NCBI RefSeq assembly: GCF_001942335.1
Contig: NZ_MKKH01000014.1
Coordinates: 1-64,000 of the forward strand
Reading direction: 5' to 3'
Length of the DNA: 64,000 nt
Source of the DNA: Cellulosimicrobium sp. CUA-896
Lineage (GTDB): Bacteria > Actinomycetota > Actinomycetes > Actinomycetales > Cellulomonadaceae
Positions 12,163-22,797 of the stretch are shown here, piece after piece (the stretch's first letter is position 1; each line of letters opens with the position of its first letter). Below the pieces are notes generated by a model. The model saw only the letters and a program-made list of their open reading frames with translations. It was not told the origin of the DNA and made no database searches. Made by a program: the position numbers and the translations under genes.

Positions 12163-13287
12163 GTGAGCAACGAGATCGAGATCGGACGTGGCAAGCGCGG
12201 GCGGCGCGCGTTCTCCTTCGACGACATCGCGGTCGTGCCGTCGCGGCGCACGCGCGACCCGGAGGAGGTCTCGGTCGGCTGGCAGATCGACGCCTACCAC
12301 TTCGAGCTCCCGGTCCTCGCGGCGCCGATGGACTCGGTGATGAGCCCCGCGACGGCGGTCGCGCTCGGCAACCACGGCGGGCTCGGCGTCCTCGACCTCG
12401 AGGGCCTGTGGACGCGCTACGAGGACCCGGAGCCGCTGCTCGCGGAGATCGCGGCGCTCGAGCCCGACGACGCGACGCGTCGCATGCAGGAGATCTACGC
12501 CGAGCCGATCCGGCCCGAGCTCATCACGCAGCGCCTCAAGGAGATCCGCGCGGCGGGCGTTACGGTCGCCGGGGCGCTCTCCCCGCAGCGCACCCAGGAG
12601 CACTACCAGACCGTCGTCGACGCCGGGGTGGACCTGTTCGTCATCCGTGGCACGACGGTGTCGGCCGAGCACGTGTCCGGCGTCGCCGAGCCGCTCAACC
12701 TCAAGCGCTTCATCTACGAGCTCGACGTCCCCGTAATCGTCGGCGGGGCGTCGACCTACACCGCGGCGCTGCACCTCATGCGCACCGGTGCGGCCGGTGT
12801 GCTCGTCGGCTTCGGCGGCGGGGCCGCGCACACCACCCGCGTGAGCCTCGGCATCCACGCGCCGATGGCGAGCGCGGTGGCCGACGTCGCCGCCGCGCGC
12901 CGCGACTACCTCGACGAGTCCGGCGGTCGCTACGTCCACGTCATCGCGGACGGCGGCGTCGGCCGGTCGGGCGACCTCGTCAAGGCGGTCGCGTGCGGTG
13001 CGGACGCGGTCATGCTCGGGGCCGCGCTGGCCCGTGCCGAGGAGGCCCCCGGTCGAGGCTGGCACTGGGGCTCGGAGGCCCACCACCCGCAGCTGCCGCG
13101 CGGCGAGCGCGTGAGCGTCGGGACGGCCGGCACGCTCGAGGAGATCCTCTTCGGCCCCGGCCGGCGCGCGGACGGGACGCTCAACCTCGTCGGCGCGCTC
13201 CGCCGGGCCATGGCCACGACCGGGTACTCCGACCTCAAGGAGTTCCAGCGCATCGAGGTCGTCGTCTCGCCGTACCAGCCCCGCTGA
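12163..13287 (+). CDS. guaB3: GuaB3-family IMP dehydrogenase-related protein
   Basis: Paralogue of IMP dehydrogenase, 374 residues, without CBS domains (the barrel is continuous). It keeps the start AFSFDDIAVVPSRRTRDPEE and the phosphate-binding blocks VIADGGVGRSGDLVKAVACG and GADAVMLGAALARAEEAPG. In place of the catalytic loop GPGSICTTR it has GFGGGAAHTTR (216-226), so the catalytic cysteine position is His223. Classic IMP dehydrogenase or GMP reductase chemistry through a Cys-thioimidate is therefore not possible as known. Its role in purine metabolism is not settled from sequence; redox or regulatory functions are alternatives. Start fixed by the -10 hexamer at 12151. Confidence 0.9.
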   Translation: MSNEIEIGRGKRGRRAFSFDDIAVVPSRRTRDPEEVSVGWQIDAYHFELPVLAAPMDSVMSPATAVALGNHGGLGVLDLEGLWTRYEDPEPLLAEIAALEPDDATRRMQEIYAEPIRPELITQRLKEIRAAGVTVAGALSPQRTQEHYQTVVDAGVDLFVIRGTTVSAEHVSGVAEPLNLKRFIYELDVPVIVGGASTYTAALHLMRTGAAGVLVGFGGGAAHTTRVSLGIHAPMASAVADVAAARRDYLDESGGRYVHVIADGGVGRSGDLVKAVACGADAVMLGAALARAEEAPGRGWHWGSEAHHPQLPRGERVSVGTAGTLEEILFGPGRRADGTLNLVGALRRAMATTGYSDLKEFQRIEVVVSPYQPR

Positions 13288-13373
13288 GCAGGGCGGCCGG
13301 GCGGTCCGGCGACCTGGCGGCCCGGCGGGCCTCCTGGCCGGTACCGCCCGGGACGCCTGTCGGCCGCACCCCG

Positions 13374-13379
13374 TAGCCT
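13374..13379 (+). promoter_or_regulatory. -10 element of the aldehyde dehydrogenase gene, leaderless type
   Basis: TAGCCT, seven bases, ATG at 13387. A GC-rich palindromic tract at about 13290-13350 (GGCGGCCGGGCGG / CCGCCCGGG) before it probably ends guaB3 transcription. Confidence 0.45.
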
Positions 13380-13386
13380 GGGGCCC

Positions 13387-15043
13387 ATGACCAGATCCCC
13401 GGGCAGCTCCTCGAACCCTGCGCCCGGTCCCGTGCCCGGCGGCGGCGCCGCTCCCGACGGCCTGCTCGACCCGGAGGACCCGGCCGCGACGTACGTGCTG
13501 GAGCCCGACGTCGTCGCACCGCTCGTCGCGCGGATCGTCACGAGCAGCACCTCCGGCGTGCACCGGTCGGTCCTGCCGTTCACCGGGGCGCCGCTCGCCT
13601 CGGTGCCCCTCTCCTCGACCGCGGACGTGGTCGCCGCGGTGGAGCGCGCGCGCACCGCCCAGCGTGCGTGGGAGCAGGTCCCGGTGGCCGAGCGGGCGCG
13701 CGTGCTGACGCGGTTCGGCGCACTCGTGCTCGCGCAGCAGTCCGACGGCCTGGACCTGATCCAGATGGAGTCGGGAAAGTCGCGCCGCAGCGCGTTCGAG
13801 GAGATCGCGGACCTCGCGATCGTCACGCGGCACTACGCGGTGCGCGGGCCGCGGTACCTCGCGGACCGCCGCGTGCCCGGCATGCTGCCCGTGCTCACTG
13901 GCACGACGGTGCACCGGCGTCCGGTCGGCGTCGTCGGGGTCGTGGCGCCGTGGAACTACCCCCTCACGCTCGCATTCGCCGAGGTGGTGCCTGCGCTCCT
14001 CGCCGGGAACGCGGTGGTGCTCAAGCCGGACCCGCAGACCACGCTCACGGCGTCGTGGGGTGCCGAGCTGCTCGAGCGCGCGGGCCTGCCCGCCGACCTC
14101 CTGCTCGTCGTCGCGGGCGGCGGCGACGTGGGTGCGGCGCTCACCGACCACGTCGACCACGTCGCGTTCACCGGCTCGACCGCGACCGGGCGGAAGGTCG
14201 CCGCCCGTGCGGGCGAACGACTCGTCGGCGCGACGCTCGAGCTCGGTGGGAAGAACCCGCTCTACGTCGCCGCCGACGCGCACGTGCCCACCGCCGCGCG
14301 GGGCGCCTGCGCGCGTGCTTCGGCAGCTCCGGCGAGCTGTGCGTCTCGACCGAGCGGCTGGTGCTCCACGAGGCCGTGGCGGACGACTTCCTCGACGCGT
14401 TCGTCCCCCTCGTGCGCGCGATGCGCCTGGGCGCCGGTCTCGACTACTCGGCCGACATGGGGTCGCTCACCTCCCAGGCCCAGCTCGACCGGGTCGTGGC
14501 GCACGTCGACGACGCGCTCTCGCGGGGCGCCGTGTGCTCGCCGGCGGGGTGCACCGCGCCGACATCGGCCCGTGGTTCTACGCGCCCACCGTCCTCGGCG
14601 ACGTGCCCGACGACGCGCTGTGCAGCACGGAGGAGACGTTCGGCCCCGTCGTCTCCGTGCGGCGCGTCGCCGACGACGACGAGGCGGTGCGCGTGATGAA
14701 CGACACCCCGTACGGGCTGAACGCGAGCGTGTGGACGCGCGACGTCGCGCAGGGCCGGCGGATCGCCGCCCGGGTGCGGGCGGGGACCGTGAACGTCAAC
14801 GACGGGTACAGCGCGACCTGGGGGTCGGTCGCGGCGCCCATGGGCGGCATGAAGGCCTCGGGCCTCGGGCGGCGGCACGGCCGGGAGGGCATCCTCGCGC
14901 TCACCGAGGCGCAGACGGTCTCCGTCCAGCGCGGCGCGAACCAGGGGCTGACGCTCGACCGGCTCTACGAGCTCGGCGGCGAGCTGCCGAGCCGCGTGCT
15001 CACCCGGGCGCTCGACGTCATGCGGAGGCTGCGCCTGCCGTGA
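13387..15043 (+). CDS. gabD2: Succinate-semialdehyde dehydrogenase, GabD2-like, two frameshifts
   Basis: NAD(P)+-dependent aldehyde dehydrogenase oxidising succinate semialdehyde to succinate; in actinobacteria the GabD2 type can follow 2-oxoglutarate decarboxylation or GABA breakdown. Motifs in order: GVVAPWNYPLTLAFAEVVPA (cofactor), FTGSTATGR, ATLELGGKNPLYV with the catalytic Glu, GSSGELCVSTERL with the catalytic Cys, TEETFGPVVSVRRV, and GGMKASGLGRRHG. Three frames are used: one indel lies near 14305 (before RACFGSSGELC) and another near 14535 (before VLAGGVHRADIGP). Corrected length is about 552 residues, with an N-terminal extension rich in Pro and Gly. The Cys context GELCVSTERL favours GabD2 over other aldehyde dehydrogenases. 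It overlaps the convergent YdcF gene by 26 bases. Confidence 0.85.
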
Positions 15044-15647
15044 CGGCGGGGAGTGCTGGTCGGCGCACGACCGCGTCCAGCAGCGCCTTGACCGCGGCGG
15101 GCACCTCGCGCGCCTGGTAGACGACGGGCTTCCACGGCTCGACGCTGGCGGCGCTCACGCCGACCCCGACGGCGTCGAGCCCGGCGACGCGGCACGAGAA
15201 CAGCGCGCGCGGCAGGTGGTAGCCCTGCGTGACGACCACCGCGTGCGCGAACCCGAAATCGGAGACGGCGCGCGTGCACGTCGCGTGCGTGTCGAAGCCC
15301 TCGCGGTCGAGCAGGATCGCCTCGTCGGGCACGCCCTGGTCCACCAGCCGCGCGCGCATCGACGCCGGCTCGTCGTAGCCGTCGTGCGCGTCCCCGCTCA
15401 CGAGCACCACGGGCGCGACCCCGCGCGCGTACAGCTCCGCGGCGGCGTCGAGGCGGCGCCGCAGGTACGCCGACGGTGTGCCGTCCGGGCGCAGCCCGGC
15501 GCCCGGCACGACGACGACGTCGCTCGCCGGGACCTCGCCCGGCGCCAGCACACGGCGACGTCCGAGGACCTGCACGGCGGCGTAGGGCGCGAGCGCCGGC
15601 ACGGCCGCGCCGGCGAGGACCAGGGCCGTGCGGGCAGCGGTTCTCAT
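15018..15647 (-). CDS. YdcF/SanA family (DUF218) membrane-anchored protein
   Basis: 209 residues: one N-terminal membrane segment (ALVLAGAAVPALAPYAAVQV, about 8-27) followed by a DUF218 domain. The domain start VVVVPGAGLRPDGTPSAYLR, LVSGDAHDGYDEP and VVVTQGYHLPRALFSC are characteristic of SanA/YdcF proteins, which are linked to envelope integrity and vancomycin exclusion in E. coli; their biochemistry is not known. ATG 15647 overlaps the TGA of the upstream DUF4031/HD gene (ATGA), so the two are translationally coupled. The C-terminus overlaps the end of the convergent aldehyde dehydrogenase gene. Confidence 0.85.
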   Translation of the reverse strand: MRTAARTALVLAGAAVPALAPYAAVQVLGRRRVLAPGEVPASDVVVVPGAGLRPDGTPSAYLRRRLDAAAELYARGVAPVVLVSGDAHDGYDEPASMRARLVDQGVPDEAILLDREGFDTHATCTRAVSDFGFAHAVVVTQGYHLPRALFSCRVAGLDAVGVGVSAASVEPWKPVVYQAREVPAAVKALLDAVVRRPALPAVTAGAASA

Positions 15648-16585
15648 GCCCGCCCCGCGAGCGTGTCCAGCTCGGCGGAGAGGTGGGAGCGCGCGCGGTC
15701 CTCCCAGTGCTCCGCCGCGTACGCCGTCCGGTAGAGCGGTCCTGCGCCGAGCAGTGAGCGCAGCACCGCGGCGCGGCCGGCCCGGAAGGCGTCGTCGGGC
15801 ACGTGCGCGTACTCCGCCCGCACCTGGCGCACGTAGCGCGCGTACCGGTCGGGCGCTGCGGCGAGGATCGCGAGGTCGGCGTCGGAGACGAGTCCGCCGG
15901 CGACGTCGTCCGGCGCGGGGGAGTGGTCCGCGGTCATCAGCACGAGACGCGCGACCTCCTCGACCACCGTCGCGTCGAGGTGCGGACCGAGCGCCTCGCC
16001 CACCAGAGCGGCCGAACGTTCCTCGTCGACGCGCGCCTCGCCGTCGTGCACCGCGTCGTGGAACCAGATCGCGAGCTGCGTGACCGACGCCGCGGTCGCG
16101 TGGCCGTGACGCGCGGACGCCCCGGCGTCGTTCGCGATGTCGGGAGCCCCCGCTGGGCGGCCCTCCAGCAGTGCGAGCGAGTCCAGCGCGTGCACGAGGT
16201 GCTCGGGCCCGTGGTAGACGCGGTGCGGTTCGTGCCACCGCTCGACGAGGTCGACCCCGACGTCACGCGCCCCCGGCAGCAGCGCGTCCCACCGCGCCAG
16301 CAGCGACTCCGCCTTCGCCGCTCTGCGAGCCCGGCCGGGCACCCGCAGGCCCGACGACCCGAGCCGGCGCGCGAGCTCGCGCCCGGAGACCGGCACGGCC
16401 CCGGCCGCCACGGCGTCGTCGTACCGCTCGGCCGCGACGTCGTAGTGGTCGAGGTCGAACGCCCGCCGGCTCAGCCCGATCCGGTCGGCGAGCCCGTGCA
16501 GCTCGGCGAGCGACGCGTCCGACACGAGGTGGCTGAACAGCGTCCCGTGCGCGGGCCACGCGGGCGGGTCGACGTAGACGGTCAC
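15644..16585 (-). CDS. DUF4031 and HD-like domain protein
   Basis: 313-residue fusion. The first ~85 residues match DUF4031 (TVYVDPPAWPAHGTLFSHLV, LSRRAFDLDHYDVAAERYDD). The rest resembles a predicted HD-type metal-dependent phosphohydrolase: RVYHGPEHLVHAL, LAIWFHDAVHDGEARVDEER with the His-Asp pair, LVLMTADHSP and VSDADLAILAA. Substrate unknown; such proteins often act on nucleotides. GTG 16585 is chosen because DUF4031 begins right at TVYVDPP. It is the first gene of a two-gene unit with the YdcF gene (ATGA overlap). The joining of DUF4031 with an HD domain is seen in actinobacteria, but I know of no assigned function. Confidence 0.75.
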   Translation of the reverse strand: MTVYVDPPAWPAHGTLFSHLVSDASLAELHGLADRIGLSRRAFDLDHYDVAAERYDDAVAAGAVPVSGRELARRLGSSGLRVPGRARRAAKAESLLARWDALLPGARDVGVDLVERWHEPHRVYHGPEHLVHALDSLALLEGRPAGAPDIANDAGASARHGHATAASVTQLAIWFHDAVHDGEARVDEERSAALVGEALGPHLDATVVEEVARLVLMTADHSPAPDDVAGGLVSDADLAILAAAPDRYARYVRQVRAEYAHVPDDAFRAGRAAVLRSLLGAGPLYRTAYAAEHWEDRARSHLSAELDTLAGRA

Positions 16586-16821
16586 GTCACGAGCATGCCA
16601 CCCGTGTGCTGGTCCGGGTGCCGGGTGGTGGCACTCCGGGGCGGCCGTGCCGGGTCTACCATCCGCGCCGCTCGTTCCTCGCGGCGCTCCCGCCAGACCC
16701 GCCACGACCCGGCACGGCCGCCCCTCCGGCCATCGCCCGGCGTTCTCGCGGACCAGTCACCTGGGCGAGGCTCAGGCGAGCACCCCCGGCGCGTCCCGGT
16801 CCGGCCCCCGGGACGTCGTCG
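16586..16821. other. Intergenic region after ackA containing repeat copy B
   Basis: 236 bases between the ackA stop and the DUF4031/HD start, both on the minus strand. It contains the 61-base structured repeat at 16651-16711 and otherwise GC-rich sequence without a clear ORF or promoter. Confidence 0.5.
16651..16711 (+). repeat. Structured hairpin repeat, copy B (61 bases)
   Basis: Shares both flanks with copies A and C. Central 7-bp stem GCGCCGC / GCGGCGC around the loop TCGTTCCTC. The outer ends CGGGTC and GACCCG can also pair. It lies antisense to its neighbours, about 110 bases beyond the ackA stop. Confidence 0.85.
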
Positions 16822-18081
16822 TCAGGCGCTCGGGCGCCCGCCCTCGACGACCTCGACGCACTGCCGCGCGATGGCGAGCTCCTCCATCGTCGGGACGACC
16901 ATGACGAGCGTGCTCGTCCAGTCGGGCGAGACGACGCGCGGCTCGCCGGAGTCGGCGGCGTTCCGGTCCGGGTCGACGGCGAGGCCGAGAGGCTCCAGAC
17001 CGTCGACGACGGCCGCGCGCACGGCGGCGTCGTGCTCGCCGACACCGGCGGTGAACGCGAGGACGTCGACGCGGCCGAGGACGGCGTGGTACGCGCCGAC
17101 GTACTTGCGCAGCCGGTGGATGTACACGTCGAACGCCCGCTGCGCGTCGGCGTCGCCGGCGTCGATGAGGCGGCGCAGCTCGCGGAAGTCGTTGACGCCC
17201 GACAGGCCCTTGACGCCGGAGCGCTTGTTGAACAGGTCGTCGATCTCGTCGATGCTCATGCCGGCGTTGCGGGCGAGGTGGAACACGACGGCCGCGTCGA
17301 TGTCGCCCGTGCGGGTGCCCATGACGAGGCCTTCGAGCGGGGTCATGCCCATGGACGTGTCGACCGCGACGCCACCGCGCACGGCGGACGCCGACGCCCC
17401 GTTGCCGAGGTGCAGCACGATCGTGTTGAGGCTCTCGATGCGGCGTCCGAGGACGCGGGCGACCTTGCCGGAGACGTACTGGTGGCTCGTGCCGTGGAAC
17501 CCGTAGCGGCGCACGCCGTGCTCCTGCGCGACCGCGCGGTCGAGCGCGTAGGTCGACGCGGCGTCGGGCAGGGACGAGAAGAACGCGGTGTCGAAGACGG
17601 CGACGTGCGGCACGTCGGGCAGGAGCTCGCGCGCGACGCGGATGCCGGTGACGTTCGGCGGGTTGTGCAGCGGCGCGAGCGGGGACAGCTCGTCGATCTG
17701 CCGCTCGACGTCGTCGTCGACGAGCACCGGCCGGGAGAACACCGCGCCGCCGTGCACGACGCGGTGGCCCACCGCGTACACGTCCGCGTCCGACAGGTCC
17801 GGGCCGATCTCGTCGAACAGGCCGAGCGCGATGCGCAGGGCCTCGCCGTGGTCGGCGACGGGCTGCTCGCGCGTCGTCGTGTTCCCTGCGAAGCGGTGCG
17901 TGACGATCCCCGACTCCTCGCCGATCCGCTCGACGGTGCCGGCGGCGATCGCCTCCCCGCCGACCGGGTTGACGAGCTGATACTTCAGCGACGACGAGCC
18001 GGAGTTCATGACGAGGACCGAGCCGTGCGCCCCGTACGCGCTGTAGGGGTTGGGGCGCTCGCCCTCGGGCAGGATCGTCAT
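16822..18081 (-). CDS. ackA: Acetate kinase
   Basis: Converts acetyl phosphate plus ADP to acetate plus ATP. The 419-residue frame is intact. Family blocks: [14 protein letters not shown] (Asn26), [74 protein letters not shown] and [13 protein letters not shown]. An N-terminal extension of about 20 residues precedes the first strand. ATG 18081 overlaps the pta stop (ATGA), making it the last gene of xfp-pta-ackA. Together these form the phosphoketolase bypass: acetyl phosphate from Xfp can be used for ATP by AckA or for acetyl-CoA by Pta. Confidence 0.98.
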   Translation of the reverse strand: MTILPEGERPNPYSAYGAHGSVLVMNSGSSSLKYQLVNPVGGEAIAAGTVERIGEESGIVTHRFAGNTTTREQPVADHGEALRIALGLFDEIGPDLSDADVYAVGHRVVHGGAVFSRPVLVDDDVERQIDELSPLAPLHNPPNVTGIRVARELLPDVPHVAVFDTAFFSSLPDAASTYALDRAVAQEHGVRRYGFHGTSHQYVSGKVARVLGRRIESLNTIVLHLGNGASASAVRGGVAVDTSMGMTPLEGLVMGTRTGDIDAAVVFHLARNAGMSIDEIDDLFNKRSGVKGLSGVNDFRELRRLIDAGDADAQRAFDVYIHRLRKYVGAYHAVLGRVDVLAFTAGVGEHDAAVRAAVVDGLEPLGLAVDPDRNAADSGEPRVVSPDWTSTLVMVVPTMEELAIARQCVEVVEGGRPSA

Positions 18082-20304
18082 GAGGTGGCTCCCTGGGAGA
18101 CGGGGGTCGTGGACGCGGGGCCGGCGGGCGCGGCCGTGTCGCCCGCGGCGGTGGCGGGCGCCTGCGCCTGGATGGCGGTGATCGCGACAGTGTTGACGAT
18201 GTCCTGCACGAGCGCGCCGCGCGACAGGTCGTTCACCGGCTTGTTGAGGCCCTGCCAGCACGGGCCCGACGGCGACCGCGCCGGCCGAGCGCTGGACCGC
18301 CTTGTACGTGTTGTTGCCCGTGTTGAGGTCCGGGAAGATGAACACCGTCGCGCGACCCGCGACGTCCGAGCCGGGCATCTTCGACGCGGCGACGGACGCG
18401 TCGACGGCGGCGTCGTACTGGATCGGACCCTCGACGAAGAGGTCGGGACGCCGCTCGCGCACGAGGGCGGTGCCGCGGCGCACCTTGTCGACGTCGGCGC
18501 CCGAGCCGGACTCGCCCGTCGAGTACGACAGCATCGCGACCCGCTGGTCGATGCCGAACTGTGCCGCCGTCGCGGACGAGGAGATCGCGATGTCCGCGAG
18601 CTGCTCGGCGGTCGGGTCGGGGATGACGGCGCAGTCGCCGTAGACGAGCACGCGGTCCTCGAGGCACATGAGGAACACCGAGGACACGACGGAGACGCCG
18701 GGCTGGGTCTTGATGATCTCGAACGACGGCTTGATGGTGTGCGCCGTCGTGTGCTTCGCGCCCGACACCATGCCGTCGGCGAGACCGAGGTGGACCATCA
18801 TCGTGCCGAAGTACGACACGTCCTGGACGCGCTCGCGCGCCTCGTCGAGCGTCACGCCCTTGTGCGCCCGCAGCGCCTGGTACTCGGCGGCGAAACGCTC
18901 GACGTGCTCCGGGTCGTGCGGGCTCAGCACGGTCGCGGCGTCGATGTCGAGCCCGAGCTCGGCGGCGCGGGCGCGCACGCGCTGCTCGTCGCCGAGGATC
19001 GTCAGGTCGGCCACCTGGCGCCCGAGCAGGGTCGACGCCGCGCGCAGGATGCGGTCGTCGTCTCCCTCGGGGAGCACCACGCGCTTGCGGTCGGCGCGTG
19101 CGCGCGAGAGCAGCTCGTACTCGAACATCAGCGGCGTGACGACCTCGGGCCTGGGCACGTCGAGGCCCGCGAGAAGCTCGGCGCCGTCGACGCTCTGCTC
19201 GAACAGCGCGAGCGCGGTGTCCACCTTGCGCTGGGCGTCCTTGGTGACGCGCCCGCGCGCCCGCGACGCGGCGCTCGCGGTGCGGAACGTGCCGAGCTCC
19301 GTGCGGATGATCGGCAGGCTGGGGTCGAGGTCCGCGACGAGCCGGGCCGTCGACTCCGGCGGGAAGAACCCGCCGTTGAGGATCACGCCCGCGAGCGACG
19401 GGAAGCCGGAAGCGGAGTGCGCGGCGAGCAGGCCGATGACGATGTCGACGCGGTCCCCGGGCGTGATCACGACCGCGCCGTCCGTCAGCCGGTCGAGCAG
19501 GTGCTCGAACGACATGGCCCCGACGAGCAGGTCCGTCGCCTCGCGCGCGAGCAGCGCCTCCTCGCCGAATGCGAGCGTGCCGTCCACCGCCTCCATGAGC
19601 GCGCGGACCGTCGGTGCGTCGAGGAACGGGTCCTCGGGCACGGCCCAGCCGGGCAGCCGCCGTGCGTCCGGGGCTGCGCCCGCCGAGCCTCCCGACGGCA
19701 CCTCGCCCCGCCCGCGCGGAGCCCCGTCCGGTCCGAGGGTCCCGAGCAGGGCGCGGACCGTGTCCAGGTCGTCGGGGCGCACCCGGTTCGCCACGACGCC
19801 GATGGGCTGCGCGTGCTGCGACCGCAGCTCGGCGACGCTCACCTCGACGAGGTTGCCCACGGCGTCGGGCGTGCGGTCCTTGCCCGAGACGACGAGGAGC
19901 ACGGGCGCCCCGAGGTTCGCCGCGACCCGGGCGTTGAACGCCAGCTCCGTCGGGCCCGCGACGTCCGTGTAGTCGGTGCCCACGACGAGGACGACGTCGC
20001 ACGCGCTCGCGACCTCGTGGTAGCGGGTGAGGATGCGCGAGAGCGCCGCCTCCGGGTCGGCGTGCACGTCCTCGTACGTGACGCCGATCGCCTGCTCCGT
20101 GGTGAGGTCCACCCCGTCGTGCGCGAGCAGCAGCTCGAGCACGTAGTCCTGGACGTCCGGCCCGGCGGCCCGCGTGACCGGGCGGAAGACCCCGATCCGC
20201 TGGACCTTGCGGGCCAGGAGGTCGAGCACGCCGAGCGCGACGGTGGACTTCCCCGTCTCGCCCTCGGGCGAGGCGATGTAGATGCTGCGAGCCGGTCCGC
20301 TCAC
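18078..20304 (-). CDS. pta: Phosphate acetyltransferase, long form, frameshifted near the C-terminus
   Basis: Interconverts acetyl-CoA and acetyl phosphate. Three parts are visible: an N-terminal P-loop domain ([20 protein letters not shown]), a central DRTGG domain ([29 protein letters not shown]), and the catalytic domain ([18 protein letters not shown] to [20 protein letters not shown]). Near 18268 an extra G shifts the frame; in the corrected frame the protein ends [16 protein letters not shown] and a short Ala-rich tail, with the TGA at 18078-18080. Corrected length is about 741 residues, as for E. coli Pta. GTG 20304 overlaps the stop of the phosphoketolase gene (GTGA); its own stop overlaps the ackA ATG. 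Confidence 0.95.
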
Positions 20305-22797
20305 TCGTTGTCCCCTCCGGTGTCCTGCGCGGCCGCAGGGCCGCCGTTGTACTGCGGGCCGCCCTGCTCGGTCCCGGTCTCGCCCACGTCCGGCCACACC
20401 CAGTCGCGCACCTCCGGGATGTCCTCGCCGTGCTCGCGGGTCCACTGCCGCGCGCGCAGCCGCGCGTCGACCATGCGCTGGCGCAGGCCCGCGGCACGCG
20501 ACCGCAACGACGGGACGCGGTCGATGACGTCGATGACGAGGTGGTACCGGTCGATGTCGTTGAGCATCGCCATGTCGAAGGGCGTCGTCGTCGTGCCCTC
20601 CTCCTTGTACCCGCGCACGTGGATGTTCGGGTGGTTCGTGCGGCGGTACGTGAGGCGGTGGATGAGCCACGGGTAGCCGTGGTAGTCGAAGATGACCGGC
20701 TTGTCGGTCGTGAACAGGGTGTCGAAGTCCTTGTCCGACAGGCCGTGCGGGTGCTCCTTCTCGTCCTGCAGGCGCATGAGGTCCACGACGTTCACGACGC
20801 GCACCTTGAGGTCGGGCAGGTGCCGGCGCAGGAGGTCCGCCGCGGCGAGCGTCTCGAGCGTCGGGACGTCGCCCGCGCACGCGAGCACGACGTCGGGGTC
20901 CTCGCCCTCGACCTCGGTGCCGGCCCACTCCCAGATGCCGAGCCCGCGCGTGCAGTGCGCGATCGCGGCGTCCATCGACAGGAACTGCGGGCCCGGCTGC
21001 TTGCCCGCCACGACGACGTTGACGTACTGCCGCGACCGCAGGCAGTGGTCGTACGTCGACAGGAGGGTGTTGGCGTCCGGCGGCAGGTAGACCCGGACGA
21101 TCTCCGCCTTCTTGTTGACGACGTGGTCGATGAAGCCCGGGTCCTGGTGGGAGAAGCCGTTGTGGTCCTGGCGCCACACGTGGCTCGACAGCAGGTAGTT
21201 GAGGCTCGCGATCGGTCGGCGCCACGGGATGTGGTTGGTGACCTTGAGCCACTTCGCGTGCTGGTTGACCATCGAGTCGACGATGTGGATGAACGCCTCG
21301 TAGCTGGTGAACAGCCCGTGCCGCCCGGTGAGCAGGTAGCCCTCCAGCCAGCCCTGGCACTGGTGCTCCGAGAGCATCTCCATGACGCGCCCCGCGCGGG
21401 CGAGGTGCTCGTCGACGTCCGGCCCGTAGAACTCCGCGTTCCACTGCTTGTCGGTGCTGTCGTAGACGGCCTGGAGCCGGTTGGACGCCACCTCGTCCGG
21501 GCCGAAGATCCGGAAGTTGTCCGGGTTGCGCCGCACGACGTCGTCGAGCCACGTCCCGAGCACGCGCGTCGCCTCGGCCACACCCTCCCCGGGCGAACGG
21601 ACCTCCACCGCGTAGTCGCGGAAGTCGGGCAGGCGCAGGTCCTTGAGCAGCAGCCCGCCGTTCGCGTGCGGGTTGTCGCTCATGCGCAGCGTCCCCGGAG
21701 GGGCGAGCGCGGCGACGTCGTCGACGAGCCGGCCGTCCTCGTCGAACAGCTCGTCGGGCCGGTAGGACTCGAGCCAGTCCTTCAGCGTCTGGAGGTGCTC
21801 GGGCGTGTCGCGCGCGCTGGAGAGGGGAACCTGGTGCGCGCGCCACGAGTCCTCGGTCTTCTTCCGTCGATCTCGGGCGGCACGTCCAGCCCTTGGGGGT
21901 GCGGAAGACGATCATCGGCCACGCCGGGCGCTCGTCGCTGCCCTCGTGCGCCTCGCGCTTGATCTGCGCGATGTGGTTGAGCACCTCGTCGAGGAGCTCC
22001 GCGAAGCGCTGGTGCGCCTCCATCGGGTCCTCGTCGTCGAACCCGCCGGTGAAGAAGTACGGCGTGTGGCCGTACCCGATCATGAGGTCGCGCAGCTCGT
22101 CGTCGCTGATGCGCGCGAGCACCGTGGGGTTGGCGATCTTGTACCCGTTGAGGTGCAGGATGGGCAGGACCACGCCGTCGTTGCGGGCGTGACGAACTTG
22201 TTCGAGTGCCAGCTCGTCGCGAGCGGACCGGTCTCGGCCTCGCCGTCGCCGACGACGGCCGCGACGAGCAGGTCGGGGTTGTCGAACGCTGCGCCGTACG
22301 CGTGGGAGAGGGCGTAGCCGAGCTCGCCGCCCTCGTGGATCGACCCCGGGGTCTCGGGTGCACGTGGCTCGGGATGCCGCCGGGGAAGGAGAACTGGCGG
22401 AACAGGCGCCGCATGCCCTCGGTGTCCTGGGTGACGTCGGAGTAGATCTCCGAGTAGGTGCCCTCGAGGTAGGTGTTGGCGACGAGCCCCGGGCCGCCGT
22501 GACCCGGGCCGGCGACGTAGATCGTGGACTGGCGGCGCTGGGCGATCGCGCGGTTGAGGTGCGCGTACAGGAAGTTCAGCCCGGGCGCGTGCCCCAGTGC
22601 CCGAGCAGGCGCGGCTTGACGTCGTCGCGCGTGAGCGGGGTCCGCAGCAGCGGGTTCGCCAGGAGATAGATCTGTCCGACGGACAGGTAGTTCGCCGCAC
22701 GCCACCACGCGTCGACGCGGCGCAGCGTCTCGTCGTCGAGCGGCGCGACCTCCGTGGTGCGCCAGGGGTTCGTGGGGGTGGCCGTGGTCGTGCTCAT
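20301..22797 (-). CDS. xfp: Xylulose-5-P/fructose-6-P phosphoketolase, four frameshifts
   Basis: Thiamine-diphosphate enzyme that cleaves xylulose 5-phosphate or fructose 6-phosphate with phosphate to acetyl phosphate and a triose or tetrose phosphate. Signatures: [79 protein letters not shown] (TPP/Mg), [14 protein letters not shown] and [18 protein letters not shown]. The frame breaks near 22592, 22358, 22190 and 21870, but every segment is highly conserved and in order, so the intact gene would encode about 832 residues, the normal size. ATG 22797 has an AGGAG site seven bases upstream. First gene of xfp-pta-ackA. Four breaks in one conserved gene argue for sequencing error. Confidence 0.95.

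Noticed and set aside
16606..20676. A 1356-codon open frame on the plus strand and other very long frames opposite known genes (for example 606-2519, 6249-8525, 7114-9369)
   Set aside because: They are antisense or off-frame shadows of ackA, pta, tsaD, guaB and others, caused by the high GC content. Composition is Arg/Ala/Gly-rich with no domain.
20301..22797. xfp, pta, pcrA, groES and others as true pseudogenes
   Set aside because: Each half stays conserved to the break, several genes are essential, and the density of breaks is uniform; sequencing error explains it better.
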